A stretch of DNA of 26,126 nt, from the NCBI GenBank assembly GCA_027489295.1, contig JAIYAA010000240.1:1-26126 (forward strand). Reading direction: 5' to 3'. Under the pieces are notes generated by a model. The model did not search any database. It had not been told where the DNA came from and worked only from the letters and a program-made list of their open reading frames with translations. The stretch comes from Sphingomonadales bacterium. Lineage in GTDB: Bacteria; Pseudomonadota; Alphaproteobacteria; Sphingomonadales; Sphingomonadaceae. Position 1 is the stretch's first letter. Every line of letters starts with the position of its first letter. Of the stretch, positions 15,987-23,533 are shown one piece after another. The position numbers were made by a program, and so were the translations under genes.

Positions 15987-17102
15987 TCAGATGGGTTGGG
16001 CGGTGACGGCGAACATCTCGGCGGTCGCCTTGGCGTTATCGACCGGCGGGCCCTTGCCGAGCTGGCCGTGGCAGATCGCCAGGCTCTGTCGGACGATATA
16101 GGCACAGCGATCGAAGCGGCGGGTGCGATAGGCGGTGAAGGCATCTTCCACCGTCTCGGCCCGCTCGAGCTCTTCGGCGAGGACCAGGCTGTCCTCGATC
16201 GCCATGCCGGCGCCCTGCCCCAGATGCGGGGTGGTAGCGTGGATAGCGTCGCCGAGCAGCACGACGCGGCCGCGATGCCACGGGCCTTCGACCAGCATCC
16301 CTTCCAGCGGACGATAGACCACGCCGTCATCGTCGGTGATCTGCTCGGCCAGATCGCGCACGGCGGGGGCGCAGGCGCCGAGCTTGGCGCGCATCGTCGC
16401 GGCCAGCCCCTCGCGCGGGTAGCGCGGATTGTCCGGCTCCGGCGTCGTCACGTACATGTACATCAGCGCATCGCTGATCGGCACGAAGCCGACGCCGGTC
16501 GGCCCGTTATAGACCTGCAGCGCGTCGAGATCGGGGAAGCGGGCGAAGTTGTAGCGCCACACCGCCTGGCCGGTGAAGGTCGGGCGCTCGGCATCGGGGA
16601 ACAGCGTCTCGCGGGTGTGCGAATAGACCCCGTCCGCGCCGACCACGAGGTCGTAGATGCCGCTGCTGCCGTCCGAGAAGGTAACCGCCACCTGCTCGCC
16701 ATCGTCGACGATCGTCTCGGCGGTGATGCCCAGCCGCACCTCGGCGCCCAGCGCGATCGTGCGGTCCCCCAGCACCTTGTGCAGCGCCGGGCGACCGATC
16801 CCCACATTCGCCGGATAGCCCTCGAGCAGCCGCGGCGCCGGCACGCGGGCGACCTTGACGCCATCCGGCCGGAAGATCTCCACCGCGTCGAAGCCGACGC
16901 CTGCCCCGAGATAGTCGTCGAGCAGGTCCAGCGCCTTCATCGCTCGCAGCACATTGGCCTGCTGGATGATGCCGACGCCGTACACCGACCAGTTGGGATC
17001 GCGCTCGATCACGTCGACCGCGAAGCCCTTCCGGCGCAGCGCGATGGCGGCGGTGAGCCCGCCGATACCGCCGCCGATGACGAGAATCTTGAGAGAATGC
17101 AT
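15987..17102 (-). CDS. FAD-dependent aromatic monooxygenase (class A)
   Basis: Single-component flavoprotein hydroxylase of the p-hydroxybenzoate/salicylate hydroxylase group, 371 residues. The FAD-binding GGGIGGLT lies at 10-17, the second motif DLVVGADGVYSHTR at 151-164, and the ribityl-binding VVLLGDAIHATTPHLGQGAG at 280-299. It is expected to use NAD(P)H and O2 to add a hydroxyl group to a phenol and so produce the catechol or hydroquinone that the neighbouring extradiol dioxygenase needs. The start at 17102 is supported by AGGAAG upstream and by the motif lying close to the N terminus. It lies 11 bp after the TonB receptor gene. It does not carry the substrate-binding pattern of pobA, so a different phenol is its substrate. 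Confidence 0.92.
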   Translation of the reverse strand: MHSLKILVIGGGIGGLTAAIALRRKGFAVDVIERDPNWSVYGVGIIQQANVLRAMKALDLLDDYLGAGVGFDAVEIFRPDGVKVARVPAPRLLEGYPANVGIGRPALHKVLGDRTIALGAEVRLGITAETIVDDGEQVAVTFSDGSSGIYDLVVGADGVYSHTRETLFPDAERPTFTGQAVWRYNFARFPDLDALQVYNGPTGVGFVPISDALMYMYVTTPEPDNPRYPREGLAATMRAKLGACAPAVRDLAEQITDDDGVVYRPLEGMLVEGPWHRGRVVLLGDAIHATTPHLGQGAGMAIEDSLVLAEELERAETVEDAFTAYRTRRFDRCAYIVRQSLAICHGQLGKGPPVDNAKATAEMFAVTAQPI

Positions 17103-17113
17103 GCGGATCTTCC

Positions 17114-19534
17114 TCAGAATTTCGACGTCACGCGCACGCCATAGGTACGCGGCGGCGAATAGACGGCGAGTGCGGCCGAGCCGGCGCTGTAGATCTGCGC
17201 GCTGGCCTGGTAGCGTTCGTCCTCGATGTTGCGGACATAGGCGGCGATCGACCAGCGATCGTCGGCCGCACCGAAGGCGATCTGGGCGTTGCTCACCCAG
17301 GTCGCGCCGACCAGCTGGTTCGGCATATATTCGAAGCCCACCACCCGGCTGGAGCGGTACTGCGTGTCGGCCGAAAGCAGGATCTTGTGATCCCCCAGCG
17401 GCACGGTCTGCTGGGCGCCGAGGTTCATCGTCCATTTCGGCGACTGGAAGGCCGTGCGTCCCGAGCAGTCGATGTCGTACATCCCCGCCGTCGCGCTGGC
17501 GCGATAGGGGCAGCCGGTGATCGGCGGGGTCGCGCCGATCGGCTCGCGATAGACGAAATTGTCGTACTTCGCGTCGAGATACTGGACGTTGACGCTGAGC
17601 AGCGTGGTCGGCGTCGCGAGCAGCTGGGCTTCGACCTCGACACCCTTGTTGGTCGACTTGCCGACATTCTCGGTGAACTGGCCCTGGTTGCCGTTCTTGT
17701 CGATGCCGGTGTGGTTGACCTGCTGGTTGCGGTACTTCCACAGGAACGCTTCGAGGTTCAGCTGCAACCGGTTGTCGAAGAACCGGTTTTTCATGCCGAT
17801 CGTGTAGGCGTCGATATATTCGGGCTGGAACGTCTCGTAGCCGGCCGACAGCGCGAACCCGCCCGAGCGATAGCCGGTCTCGTAATTGGCGTAGAGCAGC
17901 GAGTGCGGCCCGACATCGAATTCAGCACCCAGATGATAGGTAAAGCGGTCGTTGGACAGCGTCGTGTTCACCGGCGTCACGGCATGGATGAGCAGCGCGC
18001 CGGTCGCGCCGATCGGCCGTGCCTGGTTGTCCGGCACGCTCGGATAGGTCGACGCGGGCAGGTCCTGGTATCGGCCGGTGGAGGGCAGCAGCGGCGCAGT
18101 GGGGCAGCTCGGTCGTCCTTGCACGACCACGGTGCAGCGGACGAGGAACACGTCGGCGCGGCCGTTGAAGTCCTTGTCGTCCTTGGTGTAGCGCAAGCCG
18201 CCGATCACCCGCAGGCGATCGCCGAAATTGGCGGTGAGCCGCCCGAACCCGGCATAGGATTTGGTGCCCGAGGTGAACTGCTGATAGGCGTTGAGCGCCT
18301 GCTGCGCATAGAGATAGGTCGCCGCGACCGACTCGTCGAAATAATAGGCGCCGAGCATGTAATCGAACATGCCGATGCGGTTGCCGGCGAAGCGGACCTC
18401 CAGGCTCTTCTGTTCGTCGGTTTCGGCGACGTCGCCGTAGAAGGCGGGCACGGCGAAGCGGTTGTCGAGCTTCGCATAGCGCCAGGACGGGATCACGGTG
18501 AGCATGCCGGCGCCGGTGCGCAGGCTGATCTCCGCATTGGCGCCGTAATAATTGTTATCGAGATAGGGCTGCACGTCGAGCGGCGCGAGCGTGCGGCCGG
18601 CCAGACCGCTGAACAGCGTCTGGCGATAGGCCTGGGCATCGGCCGAGAACAGCCCGCTGTCCGCACCGAAACCCGAAGGGACGAAGGCATTGCTCGTGCC
18701 GTTGAATACGATCCGCCCGGCATAGGTCGAGCCCGGCCCCTTGCCGCCGCTATGCGAGAAGTCCCCGCCGACCCGCACGGTAAGGTCCGGCGTCAGCTCG
18801 CTGAGCAGTTGGACGCGCAGCGCCTGGGTCTTCTCGTCGCTGGTGCCGTCGGTCTGATAGCCGTCGCGGCTGAGCACATTGCCGGCGATCCGCAGCGCGC
18901 CGTGCTCACCCATCGCGACGTTCACCGCGCCCTGGACGTTGATCGCATCGTAATTGCCATAGCTGGCGGTTACGAAGCCGCTGTTCTCGCCCAGCTTGGG
19001 CCGGGTCGGCAGCACGTTGATCGCGCCCGCCGTCGCATTGCGGCCATAGAGCGTGCCCTGCGGCCCCTTGAGCACCTCCACCCGCTCGAGATCGTAGAAG
19101 ATGCCCGAGGTCGAGGTGGCGCGGCCGAGATAGACGCCGTCGTAATTGAAGGCGACCGCCGGGTCGCTATAGCCATTGACGGTGAAGTTGCCGACGCCGC
19201 GCAGGAAGAAGACGGTGTTGGCGCCGCCCTGCGGCTGCGCGCTCAGCGATGGCACCGAGTTCCCCAGCTCGTTCGAGCTGGTCAGGCCGCGGCTGACCAG
19301 CTGGTCGCCGGTGACGACGGCGACGGGAATGCCCGCGCGCTGCAGATTCTCGGCCTTGCGCTGCGCGGTGACGATGATCTCCTGCAGTCCCTGCTGGTCC
19401 GCCCCGGCGCTTGCGTCCTGCTGCTGCGGTGCGGTGCCCGCTGCCTGACCATCGGTCTGCGCGTGCGCCTGTGCTGTCATGCCTGCGATCGTTAGCGCCA
19501 GTATCGAACTGGTCCGCCTCCATGCCCGAGTCAC
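17114..19534 (-). CDS. TonB-dependent receptor of the phenolic catabolic operon
   Basis: Outer-membrane TonB-driven transporter and first gene of the eight-gene operon. The 806-residue protein has a signal peptide (TRAWRRTSSILALT then AQAHAQ, cleavage near residue 26), a TonB box EIIVTAQRK at 52-60, a plug with VFFLRGVGNF at 108-117 and VEVLKGPQGTLYGRNATAG at 152-170, and a beta-barrel ending in YGVRVTSKF with a terminal Phe. I chose the GTG at 19534-19532: CAGGAGAG lies 5 nt upstream and the signal peptide is then clean, whereas an ATG 15 codons upstream adds a charged, unlikely leader. It belongs to the broad siderophore/aromatic-type receptors frequent in sphingomonads, not the sugar-type family of the receptor at 4212-7007. 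Its place ahead of catabolic enzymes suggests import of their aromatic substrate. Confidence 0.92.
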   Translation of the reverse strand: MTRAWRRTSSILALTIAGMTAQAHAQTDGQAAGTAPQQQDASAGADQQGLQEIIVTAQRKAENLQRAGIPVAVVTGDQLVSRGLTSSNELGNSVPSLSAQPQGGANTVFFLRGVGNFTVNGYSDPAVAFNYDGVYLGRATSTSGIFYDLERVEVLKGPQGTLYGRNATAGAINVLPTRPKLGENSGFVTASYGNYDAINVQGAVNVAMGEHGALRIAGNVLSRDGYQTDGTSDEKTQALRVQLLSELTPDLTVRVGGDFSHSGGKGPGSTYAGRIVFNGTSNAFVPSGFGADSGLFSADAQAYRQTLFSGLAGRTLAPLDVQPYLDNNYYGANAEISLRTGAGMLTVIPSWRYAKLDNRFAVPAFYGDVAETDEQKSLEVRFAGNRIGMFDYMLGAYYFDESVAATYLYAQQALNAYQQFTSGTKSYAGFGRLTANFGDRLRVIGGLRYTKDDKDFNGRADVFLVRCTVVVQGRPSCPTAPLLPSTGRYQDLPASTYPSVPDNQARPIGATGALLIHAVTPVNTTLSNDRFTYHLGAEFDVGPHSLLYANYETGYRSGGFALSAGYETFQPEYIDAYTIGMKNRFFDNRLQLNLEAFLWKYRNQQVNHTGIDKNGNQGQFTENVGKSTNKGVEVEAQLLATPTTLLSVNVQYLDAKYDNFVYREPIGATPPITGCPYRASATAGMYDIDCSGRTAFQSPKWTMNLGAQQTVPLGDHKILLSADTQYRSSRVVGFEYMPNQLVGATWVSNAQIAFGAADDRWSIAAYVRNIEDERYQASAQIYSAGSAALAVYSPPRTYGVRVTSKF

Positions 19535-19599
19535 ATCCACTCTCCTGATAATGCGGATCTTCGAGCGTCCGCTGGTCACCAGGATGCGGCGCTTTTGAC

Positions 19600-19647
19600 A
19601 TCAATCAAAATTCTATTATTTTATGCTTATCCAATCACAGGATTGAT
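19600..19647. promoter_or_regulatory. LysR (NodD-like) binding region with ATC-N9-GAT box
   Basis: The 115-bp gap between the operon and the divergent LysR gene is AT-rich at 19596-19648. It holds ATC-N9-GAT at 19629-19643 (ATC, CAATCACAG, GAT), which is the half-site form known for NodD and which also satisfies the general LysR T-N11-A pattern. Inside it CAATC (19632-19636) and GATTG (19641-19645) form an inverted repeat. A further ATCAATC at 19600-19606 mirrors GATTGAT at 19641-19647, so the site could hold a LysR tetramer. Its position, just before the lysR start and about 65-115 bp from the operon start, fits activation plus autoregulation. Confidence 0.6.
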
Positions 19648-19649
19648 GC

Positions 19650-20591
19650 ATGCGGCTTGATCGTTTCGACCTGAACCTGCTCGTCGCGTTTCACACGCTA
19701 ATGGAGGAACGCAGCGTCACCCGCGCGGCGGAGCGGCTCCACCTTACCCAGCCGGCCATGAGTGCGGCGCTCCGGCGGCTGCGCGAGTCGTTCAACGATC
19801 CGCTGCTGGTCGCCAATGGCAAGCAGATGGTGCCGAGCCCGCACGCGCAAGAGCTTGCCCCCCGCGTTGCGGAAATCGTCGCCAACGCGCAGGCGCTGAT
19901 TTCCAGTTCGACCCTGTTCGATCCGCAGACGTCGCGGCGCAGCTTCCGGATCGCCGCCTCGGATTACGTCACCTCGATCGCGGTGCAGCCGCTGCTTGCC
20001 GAAATGGCTGTGCAGGCCCCCGGCATCCGCTGCTCGGTGATCGCGCCGCATACCGGCGTCACCGAACAGATGGAGCGCGGCGAGGTCGACTGCATCATCT
20101 CCCCCGAGCAGTTCCAGGCGCACGGGCATCCCACCGAGCTGCTGTTCGAGGAGGAGCATGTCCTGCTCGGATGGTCCGAGAACCCGCTGTTCGCCAAGCC
20201 GATCACCGAGGCCGAATATCAGGCGGCAGGCCATGTCGTGGTCGAACTTTCCAACACCCCGGCCTTTGTCGAACAGTTCGTCCGCGCCCGCGGCGATACG
20301 CGGCGCATCGAGGTCACGGTCACCTCCTTCACGCTCGTGCCCTGGCTGCTGCCGGGCACCCAGCGGATCGCGCTGGTGCACGCCCGCCTCGCGCGGCTGT
20401 TCATGGACAAGCTGCCGCTCGCAATGGCTCCCCCGCCCTTCCCGCTGCCCAAGATGCGCGAGATGATCCAGTTCAACCGTGCGCGCGCCAGCGACCGCGG
20501 GCTGCTCTGGCTGCGCGAGGGCTTGCGGCGCCACGCCGCCGCGACCGACGCCGCGGCGGCGCTACGCGGGGAAACCGCGCCCACGCCATGA
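19650..20591 (+). CDS. LysR-family regulator, NodD/FdeR-like
   Basis: Transcription regulator, 313 residues. The N-terminal winged helix (1-65) reads DLNLLVAFHTLMEERSVT then AAERLHLTQPAMSAALRRL at 26-44, and its FNDPLLV continuation (48-54) is typical of the NodD-type branch of LysR proteins. The effector-binding domain follows from about residue 95. It is divergent from the operon starting at 19534, and the shared gap carries a NodD-like box, so it most likely activates that operon when its substrate or an intermediate is present. NodD and FdeR respond to flavonoids, which makes a plant phenolic effector plausible; other members of the branch respond to nitroaromatics or simple phenols. Start supported by ACAGGA 7 nt upstream. 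Confidence 0.9.
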   Translation: MRLDRFDLNLLVAFHTLMEERSVTRAAERLHLTQPAMSAALRRLRESFNDPLLVANGKQMVPSPHAQELAPRVAEIVANAQALISSSTLFDPQTSRRSFRIAASDYVTSIAVQPLLAEMAVQAPGIRCSVIAPHTGVTEQMERGEVDCIISPEQFQAHGHPTELLFEEEHVLLGWSENPLFAKPITEAEYQAAGHVVVELSNTPAFVEQFVRARGDTRRIEVTVTSFTLVPWLLPGTQRIALVHARLARLFMDKLPLAMAPPPFPLPKMREMIQFNRARASDRGLLWLREGLRRHAAATDAAAALRGETAPTP

Positions 20592-20630
20592 ACCGAGCGC
20601 GCCGGCCACCGGCGTTTCGCCGCACGCATC

Positions 20631-20694
20631 TTGACGCGCGCGCGCTTTCAGCCTCTATTGGATCCAATAATCAGAATCTGAGGATGAGGCGCGA
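20631..20694 (+). promoter_or_regulatory. Putative vanA promoter
   Basis: TTGACG at 20631-20636 and TCTATT at 20654-20659 are 17 nt apart and could be the -35 and -10 elements. The VanR operator starts inside the -10 element, so binding would block RNA polymerase. GAGGATGAGG upstream of the ATG at 20695 provides the ribosome site. The call is by eye. Confidence 0.5.
20657..20668. promoter_or_regulatory. VanR operator (perfect 12-bp palindrome)
   Basis: ATTGGATCCAAT is a perfect palindrome and is identical to the operator bound by VanR of Caulobacter crescentus as I recall it from the vanillate-inducible promoter. It lies 26 bp upstream of vanA, overlapping the proposed -10 element. A VanR-like GntR repressor is encoded just downstream of vanA, so the whole vanillate switch is in this window. 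Only one copy was seen. Confidence 0.88.
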
Positions 20695-21780
20695 ATGGAA
20701 CGGCACGTCGAATCGGCCCCTGGGGAAGCACGTCCCTGGCCCCGCCAGGCATGGTATGTCGCAGCGGCGGCGGCGGAGGTGCAGGACAAGCCGCTTGGCC
20801 GCACGATCTGCGGCGAGGCCATGGTGTTCTTCCGCAACGCGGCGGGAGAGGTCGTCGCCCTCGAGGATTTCTGCCCGCATCGCGGCGCGCCGCTCTCGCT
20901 TGGCTTCGTGCGCGACGGTGACCTGGTATGCGGCTATCACGGCCTGACCATGGGCTGCGCCGGCCGCGCGACCTCGATGCCGGGCCAGCGGGTCGAGAAA
21001 TTCGCCGGCGTCCGCCGCTTTGCGGTGATCGAGCGCTACGGCTTCCTCTGGGTCTGGCCCGGCGATGCCGAAACCGCCGATCCGGCGAAGCTCCACCATC
21101 TCGAATGGGCTGAAAGCCCCGAATGGGCCTATGGCGGCGGCTATTACCACATCGCCTGCGATTACCGGCTCATGGTCGACAACCTGATGGACCTCACCCA
21201 CGAGACCTATGTCCACAGCACCAGCATCGGCCAGAAGGAGATCGACGAAGCGCCGGTGGAAACGCTGATCGAAGACGGTCAGGTCGTCACCCGCCGTTTC
21301 ATGGACGGGATCGAGGCGCCGCCCTTCTGGAAGATGGCGCTGCGCGGCGCTGGGCTTCCCGACGACCAGCCGGTCGATCGCTGGCAGATCTGCCGCTTCA
21401 CCCTGCCCAGCCATGTGCTGATCGAAGTGGGCGTGGCACTCGCCGGCAAGGGGGGCTATCACGCCGAGGATCGCTGGAAGGCATCCAGCATCGTGGTGGA
21501 CTTCATCACGCCCGAGACCGAGACCTCGCACCATTATTTCTGGGGCATGGCCCGCCGCTTCGCCGTGGCGGACACGGCCCTCACCGATACGATCCGCGCC
21601 GGCCAAGGCACGATCTTCGGCGAGGATCTGGAGATGCTCGAGCGGCAGCAGGCGAACCTGCTGCGCTATCCCGAGCGCCGACTGATGAAGCTCAACATCG
21701 ATGCCGGCGGGGTGCGATCGCGACTGATGATTGACCGGTCGATCGCAGCCGAGCGCGCACCGGCCATGGAAGCCGCCTGA
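20695..21780 (+). CDS. vanA: Vanillate O-demethylase, Rieske oxygenase subunit
   Basis: Converts vanillate to protocatechuate and formaldehyde with O2 and electrons from a reductase partner. The 361 residues contain the Rieske 2Fe-2S site, Cys60-Pro-His62 and Cys79-Gly-Tyr-His82, with 16 residues between the pairs. The mononuclear iron site is DNLMDLTHETYVH (162-174) with His169 and His174 as ligands and Asp166 as the likely bridging residue. Length and motifs fit VanA-type demethylases of lignin-derived aromatics. The assignment to vanillate is strengthened by the VanR operator directly upstream and by the VanR-like gene that follows. No vanB reductase gene follows here, which is unusual; the electron donor must be encoded elsewhere. 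Related dicamba- and syringate-type demethylases are possible alternatives. Confidence 0.87.
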   Translation: MERHVESAPGEARPWPRQAWYVAAAAAEVQDKPLGRTICGEAMVFFRNAAGEVVALEDFCPHRGAPLSLGFVRDGDLVCGYHGLTMGCAGRATSMPGQRVEKFAGVRRFAVIERYGFLWVWPGDAETADPAKLHHLEWAESPEWAYGGGYYHIACDYRLMVDNLMDLTHETYVHSTSIGQKEIDEAPVETLIEDGQVVTRRFMDGIEAPPFWKMALRGAGLPDDQPVDRWQICRFTLPSHVLIEVGVALAGKGGYHAEDRWKASSIVVDFITPETETSHHYFWGMARRFAVADTALTDTIRAGQGTIFGEDLEMLERQQANLLRYPERRLMKLNIDAGGVRSRLMIDRSIAAERAPAMEAA

Positions 21781-21827
21781 AACCAGGCTCTTGGCCCATC
21801 GCGTTCGGGGTGCTTTAAGCCGGCGTG

Positions 21828-22517
21828 ATGGAAAAGCCTGCCAAGCCGGGCCAGCAGGTGCTGGTCGCGCTCCGCCGCATGATCGCCGATGGGACGATCA
21901 AGCCCGGCGACCGCATCGCCGAGATCCCGACCGCCGAGGCGCTCGGCGTCTCGCGCATGCCGGTGCGCACCGCGCTGCGCGCACTGGAGCATGAGGGGCT
22001 GGTGGTGAAGCTGGGCGCACGGGGCTACACCCCGCGCGCGGTGGATGCGGCGGCGATCACCGGCGCGATCGAGGTGCGCGGCGTGCTGGAAGGGCTCGCC
22101 GCCCGCCGCGTGACCGAACGGCGGCTGACGGCGGCGGAAGAAGCACGCCTGGAGGCGATCCTCGCCGAGGGCGACGCGCTGTTCGCCAAGGGGCACCTGA
22201 CGGATGGCGATCTCGACGGCTTCTACCGCTACAATCTGGCCTTCCACGATCAGCTGATCGCGGCCAGCGGCAATCCATCGATCGCGCTGGCGCTGGGGCG
22301 CAACAACCATCTCCCCTTCGCCTCGGCCGCCGCGCTGGCGCTCGACTGGGAAGATTTGGAGGGCGAGTATCACCACCTGCTCCGCGCGCACCGTGAACAC
22401 CGCGCGGTGTTCGACGCGATCCGTACCGGTGATTCCGGCGGGGCCGAGCAGCTCATGCGCGGCCACGCGGCGGTGGCGATCGCCAACCGCCGCGCGTTCC
22501 GGATGCTGCCCGACTGA
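21828..22517 (+). CDS. vanR: GntR-family vanillate repressor
   Basis: Represses vanA until vanillate binds. The 229-residue protein has an N-terminal winged helix (about 5-72) with IAEIPTAEALGVSRMPVRTA and EGLVVKLGARGY, which closely resemble Caulobacter VanR as I remember it, followed by a FadC/FCD all-helical ligand domain (about 78-220) with the conserved AIEVRGVLEG start and FHDQL (His140) and LLRAHREHRAVFDAI. It lies 47 bp after vanA and the palindromic operator is upstream of vanA, so it is probably autoregulated through read-through. I use the ATG at 21828; a GTG one codon upstream is also possible, and no strong ribosome site is visible. It ends 3 bp before the convergent aldo/keto reductase. 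Confidence 0.9.
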   Translation: MEKPAKPGQQVLVALRRMIADGTIKPGDRIAEIPTAEALGVSRMPVRTALRALEHEGLVVKLGARGYTPRAVDAAAITGAIEVRGVLEGLAARRVTERRLTAAEEARLEAILAEGDALFAKGHLTDGDLDGFYRYNLAFHDQLIAASGNPSIALALGRNNHLPFASAAALALDWEDLEGEYHHLLRAHREHRAVFDAIRTGDSGGAEQLMRGHAAVAIANRRAFRMLPD

Positions 22518-22520
22518 CGT

Positions 22521-23531
22521 TCAGGCCAGCGGCTCGTCGGCCCAGACCTCGGTATCGACCTGGGACTGTGCCTCGGCCGCGTAGCGCGGACCGGCCGCGG
22601 CATTGGGCGGGAACAGCGCGTCGACCGCCGCGAGCGTCTCCGCCGACACCGGGTGCGCGAAGGTACCGAGCAGATCGTCGAGATGGTCGATCCGCGTCGT
22701 ACCCGGGATCGGCACGATGAAGTCGCGGCGCGACAGCACCCAGGCCATGCAGAGCTGCGCCATGGTGCAGCCCGCCGTCTCGGCAATCGCCCGGAACCGC
22801 GCGGCCATGGCGAGGTTGCGCGCGAGATTGTCGCCCTGGAAGCGGGGCATGGCACCACGCAGGTCGCCCTGCGGCACGCCTTCGGTCCCCACCCCGCCGG
22901 CGAGCAGCCCGCGCGCCACCGGCGAGAAGGCGACGAAACCTACGCCCAGCTCGGCGCAAGCATCGAGCACCGCGATTTCGGGGTTGCGGGTCCAGGGCGA
23001 ATATTCGGTCTGCATCGCCGCAATGGGGTGGACGGCATACGCCCGCCGCAGCGTCGCGGCGGACATCTCGGATAGGCCGATCGCCCCGATCTTGCCCGCT
23101 TCCACGGCCCGGGCAAGCGCGCCGACCGACTCCTCCACCGGCACGTTGGGATCGAGGCGGTGCATGTAATAGAGGTCGATATGCTCGGTGTTCAGCCGGC
23201 GCAGCGAATCCTCCAGCGTGCGGGTGATCGCCTCCGGGCTGCCGTCGATCCCGCGCTTGCCGTCCGATCCGCCGAGCACGCACTTGCTCGCCAGGGTGAA
23301 CTCGGCGCGACGGTGCATCACGCTGCGCCCCAGCAGCTCCTCGTTCGCGCCGAAGCCGTAGAGCGCCGCGGTATCGAGGAAGGTCACCCCCGCATCCAGC
23401 GCATGGAGCAGCAGCCGCGCCCCGTCGGCCGCATTGGGGCGCGGCAGATAGGCGTGGCTGAGGTTCATGCAACCCAGCCCGATCGCGGAGACGGTGAAGG
23501 GGCCGATGGTACGGGTGGGCAGGCGGGACAT
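22521..23531 (-). CDS. Aldo/keto reductase
   Basis: NADPH-dependent reductase of aldehydes or ketones, 336 residues. The catalytic tetrad is visible: Asp53 and Tyr58 in FLDTAALYG, Lys83 in LASKC and His124 in YYMHRLDP. The C-terminal NADP-binding segment includes VPIPGTTRIDHLDD. It belongs to the YhdN/AKR11-13-like group with GLGCMNLSHAY at the N terminus. It starts 2 bp after the pobA stop, so the two form an operon. In this setting it may act on aromatic aldehydes such as 4-hydroxybenzaldehyde or vanillin, but that is inference from position only. Confidence 0.88.
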   Translation of the reverse strand: MSRLPTRTIGPFTVSAIGLGCMNLSHAYLPRPNAADGARLLLHALDAGVTFLDTAALYGFGANEELLGRSVMHRRAEFTLASKCVLGGSDGKRGIDGSPEAITRTLEDSLRRLNTEHIDLYYMHRLDPNVPVEESVGALARAVEAGKIGAIGLSEMSAATLRRAYAVHPIAAMQTEYSPWTRNPEIAVLDACAELGVGFVAFSPVARGLLAGGVGTEGVPQGDLRGAMPRFQGDNLARNLAMAARFRAIAETAGCTMAQLCMAWVLSRRDFIVPIPGTTRIDHLDDLLGTFAHPVSAETLAAVDALFPPNAAAGPRYAAEAQSQVDTEVWADEPLA

Positions 23532-23533
23532 GG

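Noticed and set aside
15105..17144. A 679-codon plus-strand frame opposite the dioxygenase and flavin monooxygenase
   Set aside because: Both genes on the minus strand carry complete active-site motifs; the opposite frame shows none.
17387..19495. A 702-codon plus-strand frame opposite the second TonB receptor
   Set aside because: Antisense of a recognised gene, with no family motif and no ribosome site.
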